In this document: positions 44,112 to 54,789 of the stretch, piece after piece
How the letters are laid out: every line of letters starts with the position of its first letter
How positions within the stretch are numbered: position 1 is the stretch's first letter
NCBI GenBank assembly: GCA_963575645.1
Contig: OY754464.1
Location: 75,800,948 to 75,864,947 of the forward strand
From: Xanthostigma xanthostigma
Lineage: Eukaryota > Arthropoda > Insecta > Raphidioptera > Raphidiidae
DNA: 64,000 bases
Direction: 5' to 3'
Made by a program: the position numbers and the translations under genes
Notes under the pieces: model-generated
Told to the model about the DNA's origin: nothing
Databases searched by the model: none
What the model saw: the letters and a program-made list of their open reading frames with translations, nothing else

Positions 44112-44570
44112 TATTGCACATACCGCTAAATTAGCGGTATGTGCTTTATTATCGCTTTGAGCGTCAGAGCTGACTTTCGTTCATATAAGAAGTTATATCT
44201 AAGTTAATTTCACACGAAATCCATTCAAATTGAAGCTTTTTCAAAAGAGGAGATTCTGATCTATAAAACAGAACCATTTTTAAATCAATTCGAGTTCATA
44301 AATACTATTAAAATTGTAATTGAAAGTTACAAACAGCAGTTGTCGGTTGGTCTGTACGTATGTACGTATGTACGTATGTACGGATGTACGGATGTACGTA
44401 CGTCACGACTCTACAGATCGCAATTTTGGTCGGATTGCCTTGGGTTATATTTTATTCACTTTGTTTACTATCAGACCAGAACCCTATTTAAATTCACATA
44501 AATGTGTTCAGTAGTTTAATTTTTATAAACAGTTTTATTTTATTATTTTTGACAGCTAATAGTTAAAATA
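44112..44570 (-). repeat. Dispersed repeat R, inverted copy
   Basis: Reverse of 49770-50195, from the CACATACCGCTAAATTAGCG hairpin to CTATTAGCTGTCAAAA. Includes a GTACGTAT microsatellite at 44355-44405 that is longer here than in the other copy. Confidence 0.85.
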
Positions 44571-44928
44571 AAAAACCTTAAAAAAACAAAAAAATACCTA
44601 TTACTGTTATTGTAATGTAGTGTATTACGTAGAATAACTGCTCCACTTCTATACCATAATAACAACGCAAGCTGGGATATCAGAATGGCCGAGTGGTTAA
44701 ACGCGTAGTCCAGTAATAGCAAGGTGCCGAGTTCGATTCCCGCTGACACCAAGTAATATTTTTTTTTTTCTATTCCATTTTATTTTTATTTTTTTTTCTA
44801 TTTTTTTAATTGTTTTTTTTTTTTAAATCTATTTTCTCAATTTTTTTTCATTATAATATGTACAGTGGAAAACTTGCGGGATGTGCACTTTTGGTTTTGC
44901 CAACTATTTTAATATTGTTCCAATTTAA
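44571..44928 (+). mobile_element. tRNA-headed SINE-like element T, copy 1
   Basis: tRNA-like head at about 44680-44752 with perfect A box TGGCCGAGTGG and B box GAGTTCGATTCC (Ser/Leu type, imperfect arms). A T-rich spacer and the tail CAGTGGAAAACTTGCGGGAT at 44863 follow. The same tail ends the inverted unit at 48755-49072, whose head is a different tRNA. Confidence 0.65.
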
Positions 44929-45188
44929 GGAGGTTGAGCCGTTTTACGAAGATAATGAAAAAATTCTGAAATAAAGTTTTTTTAATAGATTTTTTATGAC
45001 AAAATTTTCTGTAAAAAATCCAAAATCATTTGAAGATTTATAAAGTTAAAAATTAAAAAAAACTTTTACATGTAGTCTTATGGAAAATATGTCAACCTAG
45101 CATGCAAACGGTACATTTTAATTTTTTGCAAATAACCAAATAATGTCAGCAGTTCCGAAAACTATGTAAAACATCGATCTCTTACACA
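44929..45188 (+). mobile_element. 260-bp repeat A, copy 2, with 24-bp flanking repeats
   Basis: The 24 bases at 44905-44928 recur exactly at 45189-45212 (core TTTTAATATTGTTCCAATTT). This suggests A is a mobile unit that duplicated its target. No TIRs, no coding capacity, no Pol III boxes seen. Confidence 0.8.
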
Positions 45189-45229
45189 TATTTTAATATT
45201 GTTCCAATTTAATTAAGAGATTTTTAATC

Positions 45230-45925
45230 AATAAACAAAAATATTAAACCTTAGCACTTTTCGATTATGGACTTTTATTCTTGGCAATTTTAACAATTTA
45301 ACTGAATTTTCAACTCTATAATGATTTAATTATAATTTTTATTACTTCTAATTTCTTTTTTTAATATTTTACTGCAAAAAATATGTAAAATACAGATATT
45401 TACATACATTTTTTTTTCTAACCTAACTTTGTACAAAAAATTCAAAAGTTAGTCCATTAAGTAAAATACTGAAATAATTAATATTAAAAAAAATGATTTA
45501 TTTATCCCTTTATGACAATAATTTATTGGTAGCATCGACTTATAACCCTTTGTAAAAAAAAAGTTCCCATTTAGAATTCGACTTACTTTTGATTGGGACT
45601 GTAACGCATCAACGTCCTTAAATAAGACCCTTATTCGACTATTCTAAAGTTTTACCATTTCTCATATAATTTTATTATATACCGAGCATATAGGAATAGA
45701 ATCGCAATCGAACCATTAGGGTGCAAACATAATATACTTCTGTAGCTTTTTAAGTCGTAAAAGCTCGTTCGTTTAGATAAAGACAAGACTTTTGATAGAG
45801 AGAGATAATATATACTCCATGTCCCATGATATATTGTCGGAATAACTAGGAAATTATTTCGAAAAAACAGACGCAGATATATTTTTGATACGTTTTGTTG
45901 CCTTCGCTCAACAATCACTATTTTT
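45230..45925 (-). repeat. Fragments of two dispersed repeats
   Basis: 45230-45395 is the reverse of 25880-26030. 45660-45925 is repeat C copy 3 (ATACCGAGCATATAGGAATA to GATACGTTTTGTTGCC). The part between is unassigned. Confidence 0.65.
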
Positions 45926-47089
45926 CAATGTTATGTCTTGAATTATTTTTAGCCGTCTGCGGCGAAGCCAAAAGGAAGAGTTATGCGTTTAGGAGTCTAT
46001 GTATGTTTGTATTTACGGATGTTCCATCGTAGCGCCTAAACTATTCATCCGATTTTGATAAATAAGAAGTCTGTTAACGATGATAGATGTGCGCGCACGT
46101 TTTACCTATATACCTACCTGCCTACCTTGTGCTGCTCATTGTGAATATGGAGTTTAAAATTGATATTGATATGGATTTATTAATTAGCCTTGTTCATAAT
46201 AGGCCAGTGTTGGGACAAGACTAGAAAATTACAAAAATAAACAAGCAAGAGATAACGTACTTGCACTTCTTTGCCCTTCAAGTATAGAACTGATATCGAT
46301 AACAACGGACGCGCTCACGCAGGTATATTAGCGGATCGTGTACAAAGGTAACCGTTTCCCGTCGGCCCGTTACCCGTTGACTAAAACAGTCCTTAACAAG
46401 AGCCCTAAATCGTTTTTGCCCGGAACATTTTTCCAATTCATTTTTGACCGCAATCTTATGAGTGTCATGTTTACGCTCAAACATTTCTACGTCACTTTTG
46501 CGCGCTACTTGAAAATACGCCACTTTTGTCTCAACCTGTCAATTAACAATCTCTAATTAATAGTCAGGTGGTACCTAATTCAGTTTTATTATTATATTTA
46601 AAGATGATTGTCAGCTATTGACCGAAAGAGATCGACGAAGAAGGGCTACGTGGAAGTGTCGTTTTTATAATATTTTATTGACATTGGCACTCTTTAAGAA
46701 AAGTTACTCTATCCTATTGTGCAAATAACGGCAAATTTATTATCTTCAGCTCACTTTAAATTGGAATTTTATTTGAGTCAATTGATTGTTTTACGAGAGC
46801 TCTTTACGTTTTTTTAATTAAACTTTTTCCAACTTTACAAATACGTAGACATTTTTTTAAGATGACATAAAATATTGAATTGTTTTCTTTATTTGTAATT
46901 TTTCTCTCTCATTTTACAAAACACAATTTATTATTTATTCCTGGAAAAAAAAAACAGATATAGGTATTATTATTATTATTATATAATTCATATATAGACG
47001 TCATTTATTTTTACATTTGAGATTTAGATTTTCTGATTCGTTTATGAAGTTTGACAAAAAAAAATTATATTATTAAAGTTGTCATATTA
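45926..47089. other. Mostly unassigned
   Basis: 45950-46080 resembles the start of Helitron-like repeats (CCGTCTGCGGCGAAGCC, CTATTCATCCGATTTTG). An 81-codon minus-strand ORF at 46278-46523 is rich in charged residues but matches no family I know. An ATT run is near 46968. Confidence 0.4.
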
Positions 47090-47460
47090 TAGTGCGAGAT
47101 CCGGTATTAGAAATATATACCCTCATCTGTTATTTGATGATGACAAAGATTATATGTAAGATAATATATACATTGATAAATCGCACATGGGTTGCCTAGT
47201 TAAATCGCGTACCGATGCTCTTAGATTAAATACATTCTAATTAACTTTTTTGGATCAACTTCCCGATTTTTCATAAAAATCGAGCTTAAGATGAGAGACT
47301 ATGACACAAATAAAATGTTATCAAAACAAATAAACTCAAAATACACAAAACACAACTATTTACAAGGTATGTTTATGTGGATGATCTATATTTATGTATA
47401 GAATCAATGGTATATTCTAGTTCCTTGTGTCGTTCTGTCATCTTAGGCTCGATTTTTATA

Positions 47461-47948
47461 CGCTTTATATTAACTTCACTTGTAAGTTTGTATGTATGTT
47501 ATGTATGTTTGTAACTTTCATTTGGACTACAGCAAGTGGTTTATATAGCGGTATAATATGCCAACACAGTAAGTACACTGGCTAGCCGTGCGGTCTAAGG
47601 CACGGGTCTTTGCTGACGTCAACTCTCGGCATCACGGGTCGTGGGTTCTAATCCCGTCCACGCCGAAGAAAAAATTGTTTTTTGTCCGGCAAATTTTTGA
47701 CAATAAATCGAACTAAAAAGTGGAAAATAAATATAGTTTAAAAAAAACTAAAAAACACGCTTTATATCAAACTAAAAAGTGAAAAATAATTTTTTAAAAA
47801 TAAGCTTAAAAAGCGTGGGGCGCTCGATGTACGAAAATGTGGAACAAAGCGCCCCACGCTTTTTAAGCTTATTTTAAAAAAAATATTTTTTACTTTTTAG
47901 TTCGATATAAAGCGTGTTTTTTAGTTTTTTTTAAACTATATTTATTAT
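47461..47948 (+). mobile_element. tRNA-Leu-headed hairpin element S, copy 2
   Basis: Same head (about 47578-47664) and order as 4438-4930. The hairpin arms are 47733-47824 and 47849-47940. The host MITE sequence resumes at TAACAAATCGGGG, so both edges are visible. The hairpin tip is inverted relative to copy 1. Confidence 0.85.
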
Positions 47949-48060
47949 AAGTAACAAATCGGGGAATTTGATCCAAAAAAGTTAATTAGAATTTATTTAA
48001 TTTAACAACATCGGTACTCGATTTAGCTAGGCAACCCATGTGCGATTTATCAATGTATAT

Positions 48061-48198
48061 GTCGCCGGGATATTGTCAAACCCGTGATATTATAATTTCA
48101 CTTAGTGAAATTATAATATCACGAATCTTTGTCAATCGTGATATTGTAATTTCACTAGTGAAATTACAAAATCACGGATTTGACAATATCCCGGCGAC
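48061..48198. mobile_element. 138-bp foldback
   Basis: Ends GTCGCCGGGATATTGTCAAA and the inverse TTTGACAATATCCCGGCGAC. The interior has two smaller palindromes around TTCACTAGTGAA-type cores. The host Y sequence continues on both sides. Confidence 0.85.
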
Positions 48199-48278
48199 AC
48201 ATATATTATCTAATCTTTGTTATCATCAACTAACAGATTAAGATAGTATATATATTTCTAATACTGGATCTCAGACTG

Positions 48279-48754
48279 ATATTTTTTTTCTCTCTTTTTT
48301 GATGCCGATCTGTTTGTTGATTATAAAATTACGTTCACAGTATCTTTGACTTTATAGTGTTTAGTTATCAAAGCGGGAATATTTTTGTTTAATATTTTTA
48401 TGGACGAAAAACATACAAAATAATAAAACTGTGAAGTGTTAATGGAGCAGTACATATATAAAAAGAATTTCGAGTTGTTTTGCACAAACATAGGTTGTAA
48501 AATATTAATTCGTGTAATGCCCTAGTCGTAAACCGCATGTTCTGAATTTAATTTCAAATTTGTGCTTTTGAAATAGCGTTTTGTTTTCTTTTCAGAGACA
48601 TTTTTATTTAATGTACGAATAAATCATCAAAGCGAATATGCATGCCGTATTTTCGTTTAAAATAACTTTATTCAACCATAAAAATACAGTAGAATCCTAA
48701 AAAATATGAATAACTTTAGCTGTGTTCGGTAAACTTTTATCAGAATTGTCAGCA
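48279..48754. other. No recognised feature
   Basis: AT-rich, unassigned. Confidence 0.45.
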
Positions 48755-49072
48755 TATAGTTGGCAAAACCAAAAGTGCACATCCCGCAAGTTTTCCACTG
48801 TATGAAAAAAAAAACAATGGAAAAATATTCTTAAAAAATTTAAAAAGATTTAAAAATTCAAAGAAATAAATAATTAAAAATTGAAAAAATATTTTCTTAA
48901 GTTTGAAAAAATAAAAAAAATAAGAACTATACATAATATAATATATAATTAATATCAAGTGGAATAAAAAGGAATAGAAAAAAAAAAAAATCAATTATTT
49001 CGTAAGGAATCGAACCCAGGACCGTGACCTTGTGGATCTAACGGCATAACCATTACGCCGCGAAGCTTGCTA
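48755..49072 (-). mobile_element. tRNA-headed SINE-like element T, copy 2
   Basis: On the minus strand a tRNA-like head at about 49000-49072 (GCGGCGTAATGG, B box GGGTTCGATTCC), a T-rich spacer, then ATACAGTGGAAAACTTGCGG and GGTTTTGCCAACTAT. The tail is the same as copy 1; the head is from a different tRNA. Confidence 0.65.
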
Positions 49073-49079
49073 GGCGTTT

Positions 49080-49635
49080 CGGTGTTATTCTATATATCAT
49101 ATAGAAATCATAATTTAACGCCATTAATTATTAAACATAATCTTCTCAACATGTATCATAGGGGTTTGTTGCATTTCTGCTATTTTTTAGTAAAAATAAT
49201 AAAATCTAATGAGTCCCAGTATCTACTTAGAAAACTGTCTGCCAGTAAAAATCCTTATAATCCCCGTTATGATTTATTTACATTACCTTTACCTCACTCC
49301 TCTCAATTTCAAAAATCCTTTTCATATGTAGCCCCAAAACTTTTAAATGGCATGTCCCAATCACCTGACTTGGCAGATATAACAAACAAAATTTTGAATC
49401 TAAAACCAGCAAAACTAAAAATACTGATAAAACAATTTGTTTATAAAAGGCAACTTAATACTAATAATTTTCGTGCCTGTGTGTTAACCAACTAGATTTA
49501 ATTTTTCTTCTTTTTGTAAGAATGATTTTATAAAGTTTTATGTACAGGGGCAGGAGGAAGATCAAACTTTAGTTTGATCCTGTCCCTATTGCCTAAATTT
49601 GTACATTTAGAGCAATAAACATTTATTATTATTAG

Positions 49636-49710
<75 letters not shown>

Positions 49711-49715
49711 GGTAT
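49080..49715 (+). pseudogene. LINE 3' fragment with ATT tail
   Basis: About 135 codons open to 49495. MYHRGLLHFCYFLVKIIKSN, then NPYNPRYDLFTLPLPHSSQF, then SFSYVAPKLLNGMSQSP and NKILNLKPAKLKILIKQFVY match the C-terminal block of a LINE polyprotein (R...P..S..F..S..Y..P.L.N.). No catalytic RT or endonuclease remains. After the stop come a short 3' UTR with a hairpin (ATCAAACTTTAGTTTGAT, 49561-49578), AATAAA at 49613, and a long ATT tail. It lies directly behind the tRNA-headed element T. Unlike the other LINE copies its reading frame is unbroken, so this is one of the younger LINE insertions here. Confidence 0.75.
49620..49712 (+). repeat. ATT microsatellite
   Basis: About 28 ATT units with one GTT interruption, at the end of the LINE above. 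Confidence 0.95.
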
Positions 49716-49769
49716 AAAAGTGTAGCACTTGTTTTATGGATTTATACTATATTTACACAGTAATTATTA

Positions 49770-50195
49770 TACTGTGTTTTCAAACTATTAGCTGTCAAAA
49801 ATAATAAAATAAAACTGTTTATAAAAATTAAACTATTGAACACATTTTAGTGAATTTAAATAGGGTTCTGGTCTGATAGTAAACAAAGTGAATAAAATAT
49901 AACCCAAGGCAATCCGACCAAAATTGCGATCTGTAGAGTCGTGACGTACATACGTACAGACCAACCGACAACTGCTGTTTGTGATTTTCAATTACAATTT
50001 TAATAGTATATTTATGAACTCGAATTGATTTAAAAATGGTTCTGCTTTATAGATCAGAATCTCCTCTTTTTAAAAAGCTTCAATTTGAATGGATTTCGTG
50101 TGAAATTAACTTAGATATAACTTGTTATATGAACGAAAGTCAGCTCTGATGTACAAAGCGATAATAAAGCACATACCGCTAGTTTAGCGGTATTT
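49770..50195 (+). repeat. Dispersed repeat R, forward copy
   Basis: Counterpart of 44112-44570. Ends in the hairpin TACCGCTAGTTTAGCGGTA with one base changed downstream (ATTTGC for ATGTGC). Confidence 0.85.
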
Positions 50196-50634
50196 GCAAT
50201 TAAACTAGTGAGTTGGCATTAACTAGTAACTGGAGTACGCTAGTGCGTATGCTTGCCATAAGTGAAACTGCCCTCAGTTAAGAGAGAGTGCTGCAGAAAA
50301 CCAGAAATTTGTTTACTCAAATCAGCATTGTTTTGCATCATTAGTTACCATAGAGATAAGAAACTGTTCTCTCTCTCTGAATTGCAGACACTTTCACGGC
50401 TCACTCGCGTACTCTATTGTAATATCTCTATATGGTATTAAATTTCATATTTCCATGTACCTACTTACATTTTAGTTACGTACATTCTCGTCTAATAATC
50501 GTTTTTTTGATATTTCAGAGAATAAAAGACCAATTTCACCAGAAAATCATCACGTCTAATTGAAAAAAGTGAGTTACCTACCTATTATTTATATTATTTA
50601 CACGTCCGTATTGAAAAAGTGAGTTACCTGTTCA
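50196..50634. other. No recognised feature
   Basis: GAAAAAGTGAGTTACCT occurs twice, near 50564 and 50613. Otherwise unassigned. Confidence 0.4.
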
Positions 50635-50760
50635 AGTGTGTAGGCTTTCACGACCGGTGTTGATCCAAATCTTCTTGGTTTCCCGGCTTGTAGGCCGTGG
50701 TCCATTGGTATTTCTGTTACACATCTGCCAGGCGTCTCACGACGGTTCACAATATTTCAT
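50635..50760 (-). repeat. 3'-end fragment of PLE-like family P
   Basis: GATCCAAATCTTCTTGGTTT and CCGTGGTCCATTGGTATTTC match 63855-63910. The inner continuation ATCTGCCAGGCGTCTCACGA also appears near 16305 and 60830. Confidence 0.6.
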
Positions 50761-50927
50761 TGCACTTAATTACTACAGGGGTTTTTACAATAGTATTAAA
50801 GTATTACAAAGTAATAAAAAATATATTTATTCAACACGCGTGAGTAATATATAATTTCGGGGCCCTGCTAAATTCGGGAGAAATAATTAATTACTTCATG
50901 TTGACGCGTAGAGTGCTACTAATGAGT

Positions 50928-51043
50928 CGAAACTGTACGATAATGTATTACTGCATAGTTTCTAGACCAATAGGAACGCGGTAGCGAGCCGAAACTGTAT
51001 ATATTACTGCATAGTTTCTGGACTAATAGGAACGCGGTAGCGA
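50928..51043 (+). repeat. Tandem duplication of about 60 bp
   Basis: Units at 50928-50989 and 50990-51043 (the second lacks eight bases). Each ends with (C/T)AATAGGAACGCGGTAGCGA, a CCAAT-like box next to a GC motif. An AATAAA follows at 51193-51198. Could be a promoter or U3-like repeat; unproved. Confidence 0.6.
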
Positions 51044-51679
51044 TTTGTATATTTGAAAACAGCATCGCAATTCAGCGAAAGTTAGGGCTATCTTGTGTGC
51101 ATCGAGGGCGGTGGGTACGTCAATCAATGAAGTGATTTATTATTTTTCCCTCTTTTATCAGGGCCTCGATTACATATTACTCGTGCTAGTTGAATAAAGT
51201 ATTCTGTGCGACCATTGATCGAAGGAGATTATTCCACTCGCGTGTTACCGCACTCGCTACGCTCGTGCGGCAAATTTCACGCTCATGGAATCTTCTCCTT
51301 CTCTCACTTATAGTCGCACAATATACTATTTTTTAGCATTATTATTGCGAAGATTATTTTGAAATTTTATAAGAAAATTGTTTCCCTTTTATATTATGAC
51401 TCTGTTACATTATCTTAATGTTATATTAGATTACAGCTCGTATAAATTTACATTGAAGATATTTTTATCTTACGAAGTTAAGCAAATAGAAAAATTATTC
51501 ATATCATTTACAAAATTATATTCTTGAAACTGTGAATTATTGCTTTGATGTTTTTATGTATTTACATACCTCGGAGTGATTTCCAATAATGTCATTTCTT
51601 TAATGGTATCGCAAGTCTTTTTTTTATAATCTGTAGACAGAAAGAAAAAAAACTCGGGTCGCAGTCCGAAACCCTGCTG
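51044..51679. other. Mostly unassigned
   Basis: An inverted pair around TGTGCGAC (51205) / GTCGCACA (51320) encloses CACTCGCTACGCTCGTGCGG, possibly a small MITE. The remainder is AT-rich. Confidence 0.4.
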
Positions 51680-52010
51680 ACAATATAGTGTATTTGCTAA
51701 TATAGGCAATGTGGCTTTATTATGTAAACCTAACTCTTGTTTTTGGACAAAATAAAAAATTTAACCCCTTAATACATCCCTTATTTTTCTTAATTTCAAT
51801 ATTACTATCAATTTACTAAATTAAAATCGCCCTTCACTAAGTAAATCTATGTGTACAAGCTAATGTTTCATAAAATTTTTAAGTCCGGTCCTGTCGGACC
51901 GATTTTAACAAAATTTTGACGGCACATTTTTACCTTTGTTAATGGGTTAAATTTCAATTTTGAAACGATTCAGAGATTTTTTTCGGTACTTTTGGGCCCA
52001 AAAATATTTT
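51680..52010 (-). repeat. Dispersed repeat shared with 26340-26720
   Basis: GTCCGGTCCTGTCGGACCGA and ATCCCTTATTTTTCTTAATT regions are the reverse of 26340-26720, and in part of 3770-3900. Confidence 0.7.
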
Positions 52011-52327
52011 TCAACCCCTAAAACCTACCCCTAAAGTGGCCCGATTAGGCCCATTTTAAATAGGCTTAGTGCGGTGATGGATTTCAATATGTGATCCAAA
52101 TTTAGTTAAAATCAATAACTCCTTCGAAAGTTATATATAAACATTTCCAAAAATGGTACCAAACTTCTTAGGAGGCTATGAAACGTCGAGAAATATTGGT
52201 CCGACCCTTAGGTCCCGCCATCCGACCGACGCCTTATGGCAAATACACTAATAATAATAATATTTTCCGATATTTTACATCGGATGAAATATTTCTTTAT
52301 GAAAATTGTATCATTCAATTTTTACTA

Positions 52328-52772
52328 TTTTTTTCTTCACACCTCGATCGAAAGTACATACTTTCGGCATCAATTGTAAGACAGAAAGTCTAACATAAAC
52401 GCATTGGTGGGATTACACGCACTGATGCGGGAAGTACGTACGTTCGGACGGCAGTAAAGAAAATAATCTACCAACTGTTGTTTAGATGTCGTTTCCATAG
52501 CAACTCTATAACATTTTTGCTAATAGTCGCGAACAGCTGTCATTCGTGTTTTTACGTATAACCCCAAAGCTGTGTTTTTATGTAATTAGTTAATTAATAT
52601 ATTTTATAAGAGTACTTACGACCGAGGTATGAAGAAAATAGTATACACCACACTGGCCGAAAGTTTGATATCCTTTCACTGCGCGCCATGATGCACTCGG
52701 CTCGCTTCGGATACCATGACGCGCAGTACAAGAATATCAAACTTTCGGCCCTTGTGGTGTAATATACTATTT
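52328..52772 (+). mobile_element. Composite hairpin repeat Z, copy 5
   Basis: Body from TTTTCTTCACACCTCGATCG to ACGACCGAGGTATGAAG, then a complete hairpin at about 52640-52772 with tip GCACTCGGCTCGCTTCGG. Good reference copy. Confidence 0.85.
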
Positions 52773-53439
52773 CTGGCGGGTCGAAGCTGTATTAAATGTT
52801 TGGTGCTTTAAATTTTATGCTAAACTAACCTGGAACAGAAAACGCAAGAAGGCCGATGAAAGTTTATTTGCAGACTGTATAAACGATTTACAATCACGAT
52901 GTTGCCCGAATGTAAATGCCCTGATAATTTCGCTCCGTCTCTTAATATTGATACTTTATTAAGGCAAATTTTTCATAGGCATAAACTGACCGTGTTTACG
53001 CGAAACCTAAATTTTACGCTAAATCATCTTTTAAGAATGATTTTAACATCGCCTTTCGTAAACTTATTTTTCTTATCGCTACATTCATCGAACATAAGTA
53101 GTTACTGATCCGGTTCATTTGTTCTTCAGGTAACTATTCCTCGGGAGAAATACATAATTATGTTTACTGCAGGTATAAATCTATTCTGTCTTGCTTCGAG
53201 GGTATAAATATTTATTCGCCTTATAAAATAATAATGGCCGCCACATAGATCATAATACCTAACCTATAAACGAGGAGTATTATATCTGCAGTTGCTCTTG
53301 TGAATTTATTTATCTGTCGTTAATTAACTTTTTGTGAAGTGTATACTAACACATTAAAGTAAGTGGAAGTTTTGTGTGAAATTGGGTCAGGATAAAACAT
53401 TATTGTTTTGTGAAACTTTTTTTTGACGGTTACACTAAC
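52773..53439. other. No recognised feature
   Basis: Unique-looking sequence with a short ORF at 52899-53108 and a TATAAATA near 53203. No support for a gene. Confidence 0.4.
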
Positions 53440-53660
53440 GTCATCGGTCGGATTTTTGGGTGAGCGTCAAAATATTCAACAGAAAGAGCAAGGAGTATAG
53501 TGCAGTGTATATTTATTTTTCAACTAACTTTTTAACCTGATATTTTGTTTGGTAAATTGAAAGTAAATTTTATTCTATTTAACGAAATTTGTTCCAATAT
53601 TAGTGCCTAACTTCTATCTTTAATAGTGTTCGGTGAATATGGGCATTAGTGTCGTTAACG
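53440..53660 (+). repeat. Dispersed repeat shared with 59190-59560
   Basis: CGTCAAAATATTCAAC, AAGGAGTATAGTGCA and GTTCGGTGAATATG occur in the same order in the interior of the element at 59141-59590. Confidence 0.7.
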
Positions 53661-54315
53661 TGTTAAGTAAGTAACCAGAAATTCACAGAACACTACAGAG
53701 CTGTTCTGGTTCTGCTACAGAAGTGTCATGTGTTTAAATGGTTCACTTGAGTTGTTTCCGTTGACCAGTCGGCTCAGAAAGCAGTGAGTCGGCCCACACA
53801 AATCTTTGAACCGGTTCAAAACTGAGATAGCCAATCCTAATCGATTATAAAAATCAAAATTGGATAGAACAGGATTCCCTGGAGTCTAGAACCCCTTATT
53901 GTGTTTCTTCGTTAATCCGCCGAATGTACACGAGTGATGAACTTTTCCTAACTATACGAATACTGTGAAATTTAGAAGATAGATCATAAATTGTTGTCGC
54001 AGGGTATACTAGACCCTTAACGCATGCCTCTATTTGGGATGTTATTAAGTATGAATATGTTATTTTGACGTTGAACGGCATATTAGTTCAAGAGTAGAAC
54101 ATTAGGGTTGTATGCGTGTTTACGCTCCATGAAATGCACAGCCCAGAGCCATAGCCCTTATTTACATAATTCATTTTCTCAATCTGGTTTTATTATACAC
54201 ATAAGAAGAGGCTGCCACCGTGTGACTCGACACTTCTACGTCCATCCACGCCGTTCGTATCTGAAAAGACATTTAGATGGAGCGATGCTGATCCTTGTCT
54301 GTAGCCAACATCTAA
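53661..54315. other. No recognised feature
   Basis: Short ORFs on both strands without domains. No repeat partner noticed. Confidence 0.4.
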
Positions 54316-54789
54316 TAGTGCGAGATTCGGTATTAGAAATATAGGTATACCCTCATCTGTTATTTGATGATGACAAAGATTATATGTTAGATAATATATA
54401 CATTGATAAATCGCACATGGGTTGCCTAGCTAAATCGCGTACCGATGCTGTTAAATTAAATAAATTCTAATTGACTTTTTTGGATCAACTTCCCCGATTC
54501 CCAATCATAAAAATCGAGCCTAAGATGAGAGAATATGACGCAAGGAATTGGAATATACTATTGATTCTATACATAAATATAGATCATCCACATAAACATA
54601 TCTTGTAAATAGTTGTGTTTTTGTGTATTTTGAGTTTGTTTGTTTTGATAATATTTGATTTGTGTCATATTCTCTCATCTTACGCCCGATTTTCATGATT
54701 AACAAATCGGGGATGTTGATCTAAATAAGTTATTAGAATTTATTAAAAACAGAATCGATACATTCTAGGCAACCCATTATTAGTAGGTA

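Larger units (their letters stand above)
47090..48278 (+). mobile_element. Long-TIR MITE Y, copy 1, with two insertions
   Basis: Ends TAGTGCGAGATCCGGTATTA and the inverse near 48262-48278, with arms of about 200 bp. Interrupted by element S at 47461-47948 and a small foldback at 48061-48198. Other copies: 54316-56047 and 58307-58852. Confidence 0.85.

Noticed and set aside
46278..46523. Host gene encoding an 81-residue charged protein
   Set aside because: No recognisable domain, no supporting splice or promoter signals, and ORFs of this size occur by chance here.
49528..49728. Poly-isoleucine ORF on the minus strand
   Set aside because: Translation of the ATT microsatellite.
53190..53230. 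TATA promoter near 53203
   Set aside because: TATAAATA in an AT-rich background without an initiator or downstream gene is expected by chance.
54520..54705. Internal inversion within MITE Y copy 2
   Set aside because: Because the outer arms are inverted repeats of each other, a copy inserted in the opposite orientation looks like an inverted centre. A reversed insertion explains it fully.
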